NCBI GenBank assembly: GCA_963590855.1
Contig: CAVAQT010000011.1
Location: 1 to 64,000 of the forward strand
Direction: 5' to 3'
Length of the DNA stretch: 64,000 nt
Source: Ruminococcus_C sp963590855
GTDB lineage: Bacteria; Bacillota; Clostridia; Oscillospirales; Ruminococcaceae
Numbering within the stretch: position 1 is the stretch's first letter; each line of letters opens with the position of its first letter. This document shows, one piece after another, positions 15,788-25,600 of the stretch. The notes beneath the pieces were generated by a model, which ran no database searches, was not told the DNA's origin, and saw only the letters and a program-made list of their open reading frames with translations. The position numbers were made by a program, and so were the translations under genes.

Positions 15788-17878
15788 ATGTCGAATTTAG
15801 TGATCGTGGAGTCGCCGGCAAAGGCGAAAACCATTCAGAAATATCTGGGCAAGGGCTATGATGTCATTGCCTCTATGGGACACATCCGGGATCTGCCTAA
15901 GTCTAAGCTGGGCGTGGATGTGGAAAACGGCTTTCAGCCCAAGTATACCGATATGAAGGGCAAGGAAGACGTCATTAAAAAGTTGAAAGAACATGCAAAA
16001 AAGTGCGACCATATCTATCTGGCAACCGACCCGGATAGAGAGGGAGAAGCCATTTCATGGCATATCGCACAGATGCTGCATTTAGATATGGATGCCGATG
16101 ATCGGGTAGAGTTCAACGAGATCACCCGGAGCGGCATTCAGGCTGGTATGAGTCATCCGCACAAGATCGACCTGGATCTGGTGAATGCCCAGCAGGCGCG
16201 CCGTATCCTGGATCGTCTGGTGGGTTATAAGCTCAGCCCGTTTTTGTGGAAAAAGGTGCGCCGCGGTCTGTCTGCCGGACGTGTACAGTCCGTTGCGGTA
16301 CGTCTGGTCGTGGATCGGGAAAATGAGATCCGCGCATTTGTGCCCCAGGAATACTGGTCTATTGACGCAAAGTTCACTGCGCCGCCTTCCCGTAAGGTGT
16401 TTGCGGCAAAATTGGTAAAGGTGGACGGTGAACGGGTGGACAAGACAGAGATCCCGGACAAGGCTGCCGCAGATGCGCTGCTGGAACGGCTGCAAAATGC
16501 CAGCTATTCTGTGCAGAACGTGAAAAAGCGTGTGACAAAGCGTCACCCGGCGCCGCCGTTTATCACTTCGACCCTGCAGCAGGATGCCTCCTACCGCCTG
16601 GGCTTTCAGTCCAAGCGTACCATGAAGGTGGCACAGGAACTGTACGAAGGCGTGGATATCGATGGACTGGGTGCAGTCGGTCTGATTACCTATATGCGTA
16701 CTGACAGCCTGCGTATTTCCGCAGAGGCGCAGCAGGCTGCCGCAGATTATGTGACCGGGAAATACGGCGCGGACTATCTGCCGCCGGAGCCGAGAGCCTA
16801 TAAGTCCAAGAAGAACGCTCAGGATGCCCACGAAGCCATTCGTCCGTCTATGCCGGACATGACACCGGAACGGGTGAAGTCCAGCCTGACCGCCGATCAG
16901 TATAAGCTGTATCGGCTGATCTGGGAGCGCTTTATTGCAAGCCAGATGGCAGATGCACTGATGGATACGGTTTCTGTAGAGATCGAAGCGGACAACTGCA
17001 TTTTTAAGGCGACCGGTTCGACGGTGAAGTTCGACGGCTTTACCGTGCTGTACGATGACACCAAGGGCGACAAGAGCGAAAACAAGAACTTGCCGGAACT
17101 GGAAAAGGGCATGGAGATCAAGGTGAAGTCCCTGGAGGGCAACCAGCACTTCACCCAGGCACCGCCGCGCTATACCGAAGCAACGCTTATCAAGGCGCTG
17201 GAAGAGAACGGCATCGGCCGCCCGAGTACCTATGCGCCGACCATCACCACCATTACCACGCACCTCTATGTAGAGCGCGAGGGCAAGCAGCTGAAGCCGA
17301 CCGTTCTGGGTGAAGTGACCACAGAGCTGATGAAGGAGCATTTCCCCAACATCCTGGATGTAAAGTTTACCGCAGAGATGGAAAACAATCTGGATGATGT
17401 GGAACGGGGCAAAAAGAGCTGGGTGGATACGCTGGAAGAGTTCTATGGCGATTTCTCCAAGACGTTGGAGACTGCCGAGGAAAAAATGGAAGGCAAGCGC
17501 GTCAAAGTGCCGGATGAGGAGACAGACATCGTCTGCGACCAGTGCGGCAGAAATATGGTCATCAAGATCGGACGCTATGGACGCTTTCTGGCCTGCCCTG
17601 GATTCCCGGAGTGCAAGAACACCAAGAAGATCGTCCAGGAAACCGCCGGCTCCTGTCCGCTGTGCAACAACAAGATCATTCTGAAAAAGTCCAAGCGCGG
17701 CAGAAGCTTTTATGGATGCAGCGCTTATCCGGACTGCAACTTTATGACCTGGAATGTGCCCACCGAGGAAAAGTGCCCTCAGTGCGGCTGTACCTTGTTC
17801 CAGAAGGGCGGAAAGTCCGGCACATTGGTATGCGAAAAGCCGGGCTGCGGCTATTCCCGTCCGGTAGGAGGTGCGTAA
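15788..17878 (+). CDS. topA: DNA topoisomerase I
   Basis: This 696-residue type IA topoisomerase has an N-terminal TOPRIM domain (LVIVESPAKAKTIQKYLG, DPDREGE) and the active-site Tyr302 in GLITYMRTDS. The C-terminus has three zinc ribbons: CDQCGRNMV...CPGFPEC, CPLCNNK...CSAYPDC and CPQCGC...CEKPGCG. It relaxes negative supercoils. It is followed without a gap by trmFO, whose ATG starts on the base after the stop codon; the dprA-topA-trmFO order is shared by many Firmicutes. Confidence 0.97.
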   Translation: MSNLVIVESPAKAKTIQKYLGKGYDVIASMGHIRDLPKSKLGVDVENGFQPKYTDMKGKEDVIKKLKEHAKKCDHIYLATDPDREGEAISWHIAQMLHLDMDADDRVEFNEITRSGIQAGMSHPHKIDLDLVNAQQARRILDRLVGYKLSPFLWKKVRRGLSAGRVQSVAVRLVVDRENEIRAFVPQEYWSIDAKFTAPPSRKVFAAKLVKVDGERVDKTEIPDKAAADALLERLQNASYSVQNVKKRVTKRHPAPPFITSTLQQDASYRLGFQSKRTMKVAQELYEGVDIDGLGAVGLITYMRTDSLRISAEAQQAAADYVTGKYGADYLPPEPRAYKSKKNAQDAHEAIRPSMPDMTPERVKSSLTADQYKLYRLIWERFIASQMADALMDTVSVEIEADNCIFKATGSTVKFDGFTVLYDDTKGDKSENKNLPELEKGMEIKVKSLEGNQHFTQAPPRYTEATLIKALEENGIGRPSTYAPTITTITTHLYVEREGKQLKPTVLGEVTTELMKEHFPNILDVKFTAEMENNLDDVERGKKSWVDTLEEFYGDFSKTLETAEEKMEGKRVKVPDEETDIVCDQCGRNMVIKIGRYGRFLACPGFPECKNTKKIVQETAGSCPLCNNKIILKKSKRGRSFYGCSAYPDCNFMTWNVPTEEKCPQCGCTLFQKGGKSGTLVCEKPGCGYSRPVGGA

Positions 17879-19189
17879 ATGGCAGATGTGACCGTCATCG
17901 GTGGCGGGCTGGCAGGCTGTGAGGCTGCCTGGCAGTTGGCAGAAGCCGGATTTTCCGTACAGCTGTTGGAGATGAAGCCGGTGCAGTATACCCCGGCGCA
18001 TCATTACGAGGGATTGGCGGAACTGGTCTGCTCCAATTCCCTGAAAGCCGACCGCATCAATTCTGCGGCAGGACTGCTCAAGGCAGAAATGACCCGTCTG
18101 GGTTCGCTGCTGATGCAGTGCGCCCGGAAATCGGCAGTGGCTGCCGGCGGTGCGCTGGCAGTGGATCGGAAGCAGTTCTCCGATCTCGCCACCGAAGCCA
18201 TCCGGAATCATCCCAATATCACCCTCGAGACCGCAGTGGTCGATCGTATCCCGGATACGCCGGTGGTAGTGGCTACCGGGCCGCTTACAGACGGCGCACT
18301 GGCGGCAGATATTGAAAAACGCTGCGGGACGCGGCTCAGCTTTTTTGATGCGGCTGCACCCATTGTCAGCTTTGAGAGTCTGGATCCGGAAAAGGTTTTC
18401 TTTGCAGCACGTTATGGCAGAGGAGATGCAGACTATATCAACTGCCCCATGAATAAGGAAGAGTATGAGAACTTCTACGAGGCATTGATTTCCGCAGAGC
18501 GTGCGCCTTTGCATGACTGCGATAAAGATGCATTCCGTGTCTATGAGGGCTGTATGCCCATTGAGGTTCTGGCATCCCGTGGGCCGGACACCATGCGGTT
18601 CGGGCCGCTGAAACCGGTGGGGCTGACCGATCCACGCACGGGTCACCGTCCATGGGCAGTGGTGCAGCTGCGCCGGGAGAACCGGGAGGGAACGATGTAT
18701 AATCTGGTGGGATTTCAGACGAATCTGAAATTCCCGGAGCAGAAGCGCGTGTTTTCCATGATCCCCGGTCTGGAACACGCGGAGTTTCACCGCTACGGCG
18801 TAATGCACCGGAACTCGTTCCTGGACAGCCCGCGTCTGCTGGATGCGGATTATCACTTCCGCGGACAGGACACCCTGTACTTTGCCGGACAGATGACCGG
18901 CGTGGAAGGCTATATGGAATCGGCGGCAAGCGGCATCCTCGCCGGAAAAAACCTGGCGCGCCGTTTGCAGGGCAAGACACCGTTCATTCTGCCCAGAGAG
19001 ACCATGATGGGCGCTCTGGCGGCATACATCAGCAGTGCACCTACGGAGAATTTCCAGCCTATGGGCGCGAATATGGGCATCCTGCCCGATCTGCCGGAGC
19101 GTATCCGGGGAAAGCAGGAAAAGTACCAGGCATATGCCGACCGCGGTATGGCGGCGCTGGAAGCCTGTCTGCGTGACGCAGAACAATAA
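17879..19189 (+). CDS. trmFO: Methylenetetrahydrofolate-tRNA uracil-54 methyltransferase
   Basis: This 436-residue FAD protein is of the TrmFO/GidA-small class. It has a dinucleotide-binding VIGGGLAGCEAAWQLA at the N-terminus, the conserved LVCSNSLKAD with its catalytic Cys, and YCNCPM-like DYINCPMNKEEY. The C-terminus is GVEGYMESAASGILAG. It makes ribothymidine at position 54 of tRNAs using methylene-THF and FADH2, the Gram-positive route. It begins directly after topA and precedes plsX by 20 bases. Confidence 0.95.
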   Translation: MADVTVIGGGLAGCEAAWQLAEAGFSVQLLEMKPVQYTPAHHYEGLAELVCSNSLKADRINSAAGLLKAEMTRLGSLLMQCARKSAVAAGGALAVDRKQFSDLATEAIRNHPNITLETAVVDRIPDTPVVVATGPLTDGALAADIEKRCGTRLSFFDAAAPIVSFESLDPEKVFFAARYGRGDADYINCPMNKEEYENFYEALISAERAPLHDCDKDAFRVYEGCMPIEVLASRGPDTMRFGPLKPVGLTDPRTGHRPWAVVQLRRENREGTMYNLVGFQTNLKFPEQKRVFSMIPGLEHAEFHRYGVMHRNSFLDSPRLLDADYHFRGQDTLYFAGQMTGVEGYMESAASGILAGKNLARRLQGKTPFILPRETMMGALAAYISSAPTENFQPMGANMGILPDLPERIRGKQEKYQAYADRGMAALEACLRDAEQ

Positions 19190-19209
19190 CATAAGGGAGA
19201 TCATATATC

Positions 19210-20208
19210 TTGAATATACTAATCGACGCATTCGGCGGTGACAATGCACCGCTTGAAGTGATCCGCGGCGGCGCACAGGCGGTGCAGGAACTGGGCGTGA
19301 CGGTGACACTGGTCGGAGACGAGCAGAAGATCCGCGCCTGTGCCGAGGAAAACAATCTGTCTTTGGAGGGTATGGAAGTCTTGCATGCTCCGGCGGTATT
19401 CGACATCCATGAAGAGCCGACATCGCTGTTGAAACAGCATGCCGATACCTCCATGGCAGTGGGAATGCAGGCGCTGCACGACGGCAAAGGCGATGCCTTT
19501 GTTTGTGCCGGAAGCACCGGCGCGCTGCTGGTGGGTGCAACCTTTCTGGTAAAGCGTATCCCCGGCATCAAGCGTGCTGCCGTTGCTCCGGTGCTGCCCA
19601 CAGAGACCACACCGTTTCTGCTCATTGACGGCGGCGCAAACAACGACTGCCGCCCGGAAATGCTGGTGCAGTTTGCCATTATGGGCAGCGCTTATATGCA
19701 GAACGTCATGCAGGTAGAAAAGCCCCGTGTGGCACTGCTGAACGTGGGCGCAGAGGAGACCAAGGGCAGAGAACTGGAACTGGAATCCTATGTGCAGCTG
19801 TCTCAGGCGCCGGTGAACTTCATCGGCAATATTGAGGCAAGAGATCTGCCCACCGGCGCAGCGGATGTGGTCGTCACAGACGGCTTTACCGGAAATGTGG
19901 CGCTGAAGCTGTACGAGGGCATGGGCAAGTTTATGGCGCACCAGATGAAGGGCAACCTGTTCGCAGGATTTGCCGGAAAGCTGGCGGCGCTGCTGGTTCT
20001 GCCGAAGATCAAGGCACTTACCAAAAAGATGGACTATAAGGCAGTGGGCGGCGCAGTTATGCTGGGCGTGCAGAAGCCAGTCATCAAGGCGCACGGCAGT
20101 TCTGACGGCACGGCGTTTTTCAATGCCATTCGCCAGGCGAGAGACTGTGTTGCCGGAAATGTGGTACAAACCATTGCAGAAAATACCGGAAAACCGGTAA
20201 AGAAATAG
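19210..20208 (+). CDS. plsX: Phosphate acyltransferase PlsX
   Basis: This 332-residue peripheral membrane enzyme makes acyl-phosphate from acyl-ACP for phospholipid synthesis. Family segments are DAFGGDNAP, the STGALLVGATF loop, DGGANNDCRPEML and VTDGFTGNVALK. The start is TTG with GGGAG about 12 bases upstream; no ATG is available near the conserved N-terminus. In many Firmicutes acpP lies between plsX and rnc, but here rnc follows after 13 bases. Confidence 0.95.
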   Translation: MNILIDAFGGDNAPLEVIRGGAQAVQELGVTVTLVGDEQKIRACAEENNLSLEGMEVLHAPAVFDIHEEPTSLLKQHADTSMAVGMQALHDGKGDAFVCAGSTGALLVGATFLVKRIPGIKRAAVAPVLPTETTPFLLIDGGANNDCRPEMLVQFAIMGSAYMQNVMQVEKPRVALLNVGAEETKGRELELESYVQLSQAPVNFIGNIEARDLPTGAADVVVTDGFTGNVALKLYEGMGKFMAHQMKGNLFAGFAGKLAALLVLPKIKALTKKMDYKAVGGAVMLGVQKPVIKAHGSSDGTAFFNAIRQARDCVAGNVVQTIAENTGKPVKK

Positions 20209-20221
20209 AGGGAAAGCAATC

Positions 20222-20935
20222 ATGGAACATACAGAGTATGTAGATTTAGGACGGTTTGAAACCTATATTCACTATCATTTCAAGGACAAGCACCTGCTGT
20301 TGGAGGCGCTGTCTCATTCATCCTATGCCAATGAAAAGCGCAAGACACGCAAGTGCAATGAGCGCCTGGAATTTCTGGGAGACAGCGTGCTGTCTATTGT
20401 GGTTTCTGAGTTCCTGTTTCACAAGTATCCGGAACTGCCGGAGGGTGAGCTGACCAAGCTCCGGGCATCTATGGTCTGTGAAAAGGCACTGCACGTTTTC
20501 GCCAAGGAGATCCACCTGGGCGAATTTTTGCTGTTGGGCAAGGGGGAGGAGCATACCGGCGGCAGATCGCGCTCTTCCATTCTGGCGGACGCTTTTGAGG
20601 CAGTGATCGCTGCCATTTTCCTGGACGGCGGCATGGATGCGGCAAAGCGCCATATCCTGCGGTTTATCCCGGACGATCCGGAAGAGGAGAAAAAACAGCC
20701 CTCCGGTTTCCACGACTATAAGACACAGCTTCAGGAAGTGGTACAGAAAAATCCGGAGGAAAAGGTGGAATATGTTCTGGTCAGCGAGTACGGCCCGGAT
20801 CATGATAAGGCGTTTGAGGTAGAAGTCTGCCTGAACTCCAATGTGATCGGCAAGGGACTGGGACACAGCAAAAAGGCGGCGGAACAGCAGGCGGCCAAGG
20901 AAGCCCTGTCGCTGATGGGATATGGCAAAGCATAA
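20222..20935 (+). CDS. rnc: Ribonuclease III
   Basis: This 237-residue double-strand-specific RNase has the catalytic RNase III domain (NERLEFLGDSVLS with the acidic residues, SILADAFEAVIAAIF) and a C-terminal dsRNA-binding domain (KTQLQEVVQ, GLGHSKKAAEQQAAK). It matures rRNA precursors and degrades structured RNAs. GAGGGAAAG precedes the ATG. Its 3' end overlaps the next gene by 14 bases. Confidence 0.97.
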   Translation: MEHTEYVDLGRFETYIHYHFKDKHLLLEALSHSSYANEKRKTRKCNERLEFLGDSVLSIVVSEFLFHKYPELPEGELTKLRASMVCEKALHVFAKEIHLGEFLLLGKGEEHTGGRSRSSILADAFEAVIAAIFLDGGMDAAKRHILRFIPDDPEEEKKQPSGFHDYKTQLQEVVQKNPEEKVEYVLVSEYGPDHDKAFEVEVCLNSNVIGKGLGHSKKAAEQQAAKEALSLMGYGKA

Positions 20936-21944
20936 GACCCTTGCCTTTTTCATTCCCCACCGCGGCTGTCCGCATCAGTGCAGCTTCTGCGACCAGCGCA
21001 CCATCAGCGGCACAGCCCATGCGCCGGAACCAGAGGAGATCGCACAGACCTGCCGGGAAATGCTGGAGCATGCCGGGACGCTGGAATCGGCGGAGATCGC
21101 CTTTTTCGGCGGCAGCTTTACCGCAGTAGAACCGGCGTATCAGAGCGCCTTGCTGGAGGCGGCGCAGCCGTTTCTGGGCGAAGGAAAGTTTTCCGGCATC
21201 CGCATCTCTACGCGCCCGGATGCCATTGATGCAGCAGTTTTGGAACGGTTGCAGGCGTATCATGTGACAGCGGTGGAACTGGGGGCACAGAGCATGTGTG
21301 ACCGTGTGCTGCGCCTGAATGATCGCGGACATGATGCCCGGGCAGTTCGGACGGCAAGCGCTATGCTGCGGCAGGCAGGATTTTCTCTGGGCTTGCAGCA
21401 GATGGTGGGGCTGTACGGCAGTACATTGCAGGACGAATATGACACTCTGGAACAGCTTCTGGCATGTCAGCCGGAGACTTTGCGCATTTATCCCACGGTG
21501 GTACTCGCCGGAACGAAGCTGGCGGAATACTGTCAGCCTGGCGTGTATCCGGTGCTGTCACAGGAAGAGGTGCTGGACTACTGCGCTGATGCCCTGTGCC
21601 GCTGTCATGACGCAGGGGTGCGTGTGATCCGTCTGGGGCTGCACGATACCCCCTCGCTCCGGGCAGAGATGCGCGCCGGATATTTTCACCCGGCATACGG
21701 AGAACTGGCGGAATCCCGTCTGTATCTGCGGCAGCTGCAAAAGGCGGCGGCGGACTGTGGAAAACCGGAACTCTTTGTGGAAACGGCATCCCGTACCATG
21801 AGCAAGGTGCTGGGGCAGCATGGCTGCAACCGAAAGGCACTGGCAGAGCAGGGTGTAACGCTTCGGGTGCAGGAAAGTGCTGCGGTGTCACCGGGTACAC
21901 TCCTTGCAGATGGGAAATGCTATGGGATCTATACGGAGAAATGA
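20922..21944 (+). CDS. Elp3-like radical SAM protein of the rnc-smc cluster
   Basis: This 340-residue protein has CPHQCSFC (Cys-x3-Cys-x2-Cys) near residue 16 for the [4Fe-4S] cluster and FFGGSFTA as the SAM glycine motif. The radical SAM barrel is Elp3-like (VELGAQSMCDRVL, GLYGSTLQDEYDT). No Elp3 acetyltransferase domain is present. Proteins of this type commonly lie between rnc and smc in Clostridia; I know of no assigned reaction. It overlaps rnc by 14 bases, indicating coupling. Confidence 0.85.
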   Translation: MAKHKTLAFFIPHRGCPHQCSFCDQRTISGTAHAPEPEEIAQTCREMLEHAGTLESAEIAFFGGSFTAVEPAYQSALLEAAQPFLGEGKFSGIRISTRPDAIDAAVLERLQAYHVTAVELGAQSMCDRVLRLNDRGHDARAVRTASAMLRQAGFSLGLQQMVGLYGSTLQDEYDTLEQLLACQPETLRIYPTVVLAGTKLAEYCQPGVYPVLSQEEVLDYCADALCRCHDAGVRVIRLGLHDTPSLRAEMRAGYFHPAYGELAESRLYLRQLQKAAADCGKPELFVETASRTMSKVLGQHGCNRKALAEQGVTLRVQESAAVSPGTLLADGKCYGIYTEK

Positions 21945-21952
21945 GGAAGTGC

Positions 21953-22594
21953 ATGACTAGAAAAAGATATGGGTTCGCGGCAATCGTTCTTGCAGCGGTG
22001 ATTTTGGCGGCAGGCGGTGCGCTGTGCTACAGGCATTTCCGTCAGGCGGCACAGTCTGTCACCGCAGAGACTTCCCGGGAGACTGCGGCAGCAGAAACGG
22101 TGATCTTCCGTCAGAAAGACGACCGCTGGAAAGACGATGCTCTGGGAGAATCTTCCTATCACATGGCAGATTCCGGCTGTCTGACCTGCTGTGTGGCGGC
22201 GGCGCTGCAAATGCAGCAGATCTCCGTGGATGGTCTGCCGAAAGATGCAGATGCCGGAGAAGTGAACCGGTTCTTTTCGGAACAGGACGTGTATGACGGA
22301 CAGGGAAATTTACAGTGGGACGTATTGGAACAAGTGACAGGCGTTCCGGTGCTGCGGCAGGATGCTGCGGAACTGCCGGATGGCGCACTGGACGAGTATC
22401 TGGCGGACGGCTGTTTCCCCATTGTCCGGGTGAAGATGCCGAAAAGCGGCAGCACCCATTATGTCCTGCTGGTGGGCAGCGAGGATGGAACGTATCAGTG
22501 CATGGATCCTTTGCAGAAAAAGGAGCAGATCGTGCCGCTGTCTGACTTTCAGAATCAGATCTACGCCGTGCGCGTGCTGCAATCCCAAAAATAA
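21953..22594 (+). CDS. Membrane-anchored C39-like cysteine peptidase domain protein
   Basis: This 213-residue protein has an uncleaved signal or anchor helix (about residues 8-27) and then a papain-like C39-type fold. The likely nucleophile is in SGCLTC, the His in THYVLLVG about 110 residues later, and the Asp in CMDPLQ. The domain would face outside. C39-like families include bacteriocin-leader peptidases and many stand-alone extracytoplasmic proteins; no ABC transporter or leader peptide is nearby, so the substrate is unknown. AGGAAG precedes this ATG. It sits between the radical SAM gene and smc, an unusual insertion in that cluster. Confidence 0.75.
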   Translation: MTRKRYGFAAIVLAAVILAAGGALCYRHFRQAAQSVTAETSRETAAAETVIFRQKDDRWKDDALGESSYHMADSGCLTCCVAAALQMQQISVDGLPKDADAGEVNRFFSEQDVYDGQGNLQWDVLEQVTGVPVLRQDAAELPDGALDEYLADGCFPIVRVKMPKSGSTHYVLLVGSEDGTYQCMDPLQKKEQIVPLSDFQNQIYAVRVLQSQK

Positions 22595-22681
22595 AGGCAA
22601 TACCGCATAAGACTTGCAGCGCCGTCAGGTGTGTTTTGTGTGGTGCTGCCGAAATGCTCCAAAAAGAGGTGAGACAAAGAA

Positions 22682-25600
22682 ATGTATCTGCAATCCCTGG
22701 AATTACAAGGCTTTAAATCCTTTCCCGATAAGATCAAGCTGCACTTTGACAAGGGTCTGACTGCCGTAGTCGGCCCCAACGGCAGCGGCAAGAGCAATAT
22801 CGGTGATGCCGTGCGGTGGGTGTTGGGAGAACAGTCCACCAAGACCCTTCGCGGCAACAAGATGGAGGACGTCATTTTCTCCGGCACGAAAACCCGGAAG
22901 GCAATGGGGTTTGCGGCGGTCACGCTGGAGATCAACAACGAGACCGGCGAACTGGGAGATACCTATGGTGCTGTAGTCAGTGTTACCCGAAAGCTGTATC
23001 GCAGCGGTGACAGTGAGTACCGCATCAACGGCAAAAGCGTTCGTCTGAAAGATGTGACGGAGCTGTTTATGGATACCGGTATGGGACGTGACGGCTATGC
23101 CATCATCGGACAGGGCCGTATCGCCGAGATCGTCAGCGCCAAAAGCACGGATCGCCGGGACATTTTTGAGGAGGCAGCCGGTGTCTCCAAGTTTCGCTAT
23201 AAGAAGCAGGAGGCACAGCGCAAGCTGGATGCTGCACAGGACAACCTGGTGCGCCTGCAGGATATTGTGCTGGAACTGGAATCCCGTGTAGAACCCCTCC
23301 GGCAGCAAGCGGAAAAGGCAAAGCAGTATGTAGAGTTGGCAGCACAGCAGAAACAGCTGGAGGTCTCTCTCTGGGTGCGCCGGTTGAGCGCACTCCGGGA
23401 AAAGCTTGCCGGGCTGTCAGACGGCTTTCTCCAGGCACAGGCGGAGTATCAGAATGTAGAACGGGAGATCCAGCGGACAGATGCTCAGGTGCAGGAGGGC
23501 TATCGGCGGATGCAGGAAAGCACCCTGAAGATCGAGGAGATCCGCCAGAAGATCCAGCAGGCGGAGGAGGAAGCGGCGCAGCTGCGCGCCTCAGTGGCGG
23601 TCTGCGAAAATGAGATCGTGCACAGCAAGCAAATGTTGGAAAGCCTGCATCAGCAGAAACAGGAGATCGCAGCGCAGTCCAAAAGCATGGAGAGCCGCCT
23701 GGAAATGCTGTCAGGGCAGACGGCACAGCTGCGGCAAAAGCGCGAGGTGCTGCGGACAGAAACGGAACAGACCGACCGGAAATGGGAGGACTTGAAACAG
23801 CAGGCGGCGCGCCGGGGCGAGGAATACGAACAGGCGAACGGCATTTTGCAAAAGCTGTTGGTGCGGCAGAGCGAGCTGCGTGTGATGCAGCAGACAGCTG
23901 CCGGACAGCAGGAGGAATTTAAGGCGCAGCTGGCAGAACAGGGCATGCGGCAAAGTGCATTGCAGCAGGCATGTTCCAGTCAGAATGCCATATACGATGC
24001 TGCCAGAGAGCAGGCAGAACAGGCAAAGGCATTTTTGGAGCAGGTGCAGAATCAGCGTGCCGGGTTCCAGAAACGCTATGCCCATGCAGTGCAGACACTG
24101 GAAGAGGGCAGAAAGAACCGGGATCAGGCGATCTTTGCGCTTCGGGAAAAGCGGCAGCGCCAGAAGCTGCTCCAGGATATGGAACGGAACATGGAGGGCT
24201 TCGGCGGCAGCGTCAAGGCAGTGCTCCGGGCAGACGGCGGCAAGCCCCGTGGTGTATTCGGCACGGTGGCACAGCTCATCGCCACCGATCAGAAATACGG
24301 CGTGGCGCTGGAAACCGCACTGGGCGGCGCTATGCAGAATCTTATTGTGGAAAATGAAAATGCTGCGAAACAGTGGATCCGCTTTTTGCAGCAGCAGCGC
24401 GCCGGACGTGCTACATTTCTGCCGCTGACATCCGTTCGCGGCAGAATGCTGAATGAGACCGGATTGGAGCGGCACGAGGGCTTTATTGCCATGGCAAGTG
24501 AACTGGTGCGCTATGACCAGCGATTTTCCGGCGTCGTTCAGTTTTTGCTGGGGCGTGTGGCTGTGGCAGAAGATCTGGACAGTGCCACAGCACTGGCAAA
24601 GGCGTATCAATATCGATTTCGTATTGTGACACTGGACGGTCAGGTTATCAATGCCGGCGGTTCGTTTACCGGTGGTTCGGCAATGCGTTCCGGCGGTATG
24701 CTGACACGCCGGGCAGAGCTGACAGCGCTTTCCGGAGAGGTTCAGGCACTGGAACAGCAGGAGCAGGCGGCAGCAGCGGCTTTTCAGAAGGCGCAGGCAC
24801 AGTCCGCACAGCTGGAACAGCAAATGGAAGCGCTGCAGCAGCAGTGCCGCCAGGCAGAATCGGAACAGGTCGCTGCGGCTGCACAGCTGGAAAAGGAACA
24901 ATATCTCCGGAAGCAGAACAGCGAGCGTCTGGAAGAAGCTGCGGCACAGCAGGCGGCTTTGCAGCAGCGTTTGCAGGAAGCCGGAGAAAAATATACTGCC
25001 GCTGCCGAAGAGGCAGAAGAGGTAGAAAAGGCGATCCGCAAGGGACAGGAGATGTTGTCTCAGGAAGCCGATCAGCGCAGCGCTCTGGAGCAGGAGCAAA
25101 CACGTCTTGCAGAGCAGCGCTCACAGCTGAAAATTGCTGTGATGGAACTGGAAAAGGATATGGATACCCTGTCCAGGGAGATGCAGCAGCAGAACGATCA
25201 GCAGGACGTTGTGGCAGAAAAACAGACGCAGATCGAAAACGACATTGCGATGCAGGAAGAACGCATCCGGCAGAAGCAGGAAGAGATTGTTCAGGGCAAT
25301 GCCAAACTGGAACAAATGCAGACGAGCCGTACCGACGGACAGGCAGAGATCCGGCACTGGCAGCAAGTGCATGATGCCCAGGATCAGCAGATCCGGGAGA
25401 TGCAGAGCGGACTGCGGGAAAACAATGCCGTCCGGGAAAAATTCTCCGGCGAGATGAGCCGTCTGGAAGAACGAAAGATCGCCGTGCAGAGCGATTATGA
25501 CGGTGTCATACGCCAGCTGCTGGAGCAGTATGAGTTGTCCTTGTCAGAGGCACAGGCACAGGCGCAGCCCTTGGAAGATCTCCAGGCGGCGCAGCGGGAA

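Noticed and set aside
16082..19540. A 1152-codon open frame on the minus strand opposite topA, trmFO and plsX
   Set aside because: It is antisense to three conserved genes, has no ribosome-binding site, and its composition is that expected from strong codon bias on the other strand.
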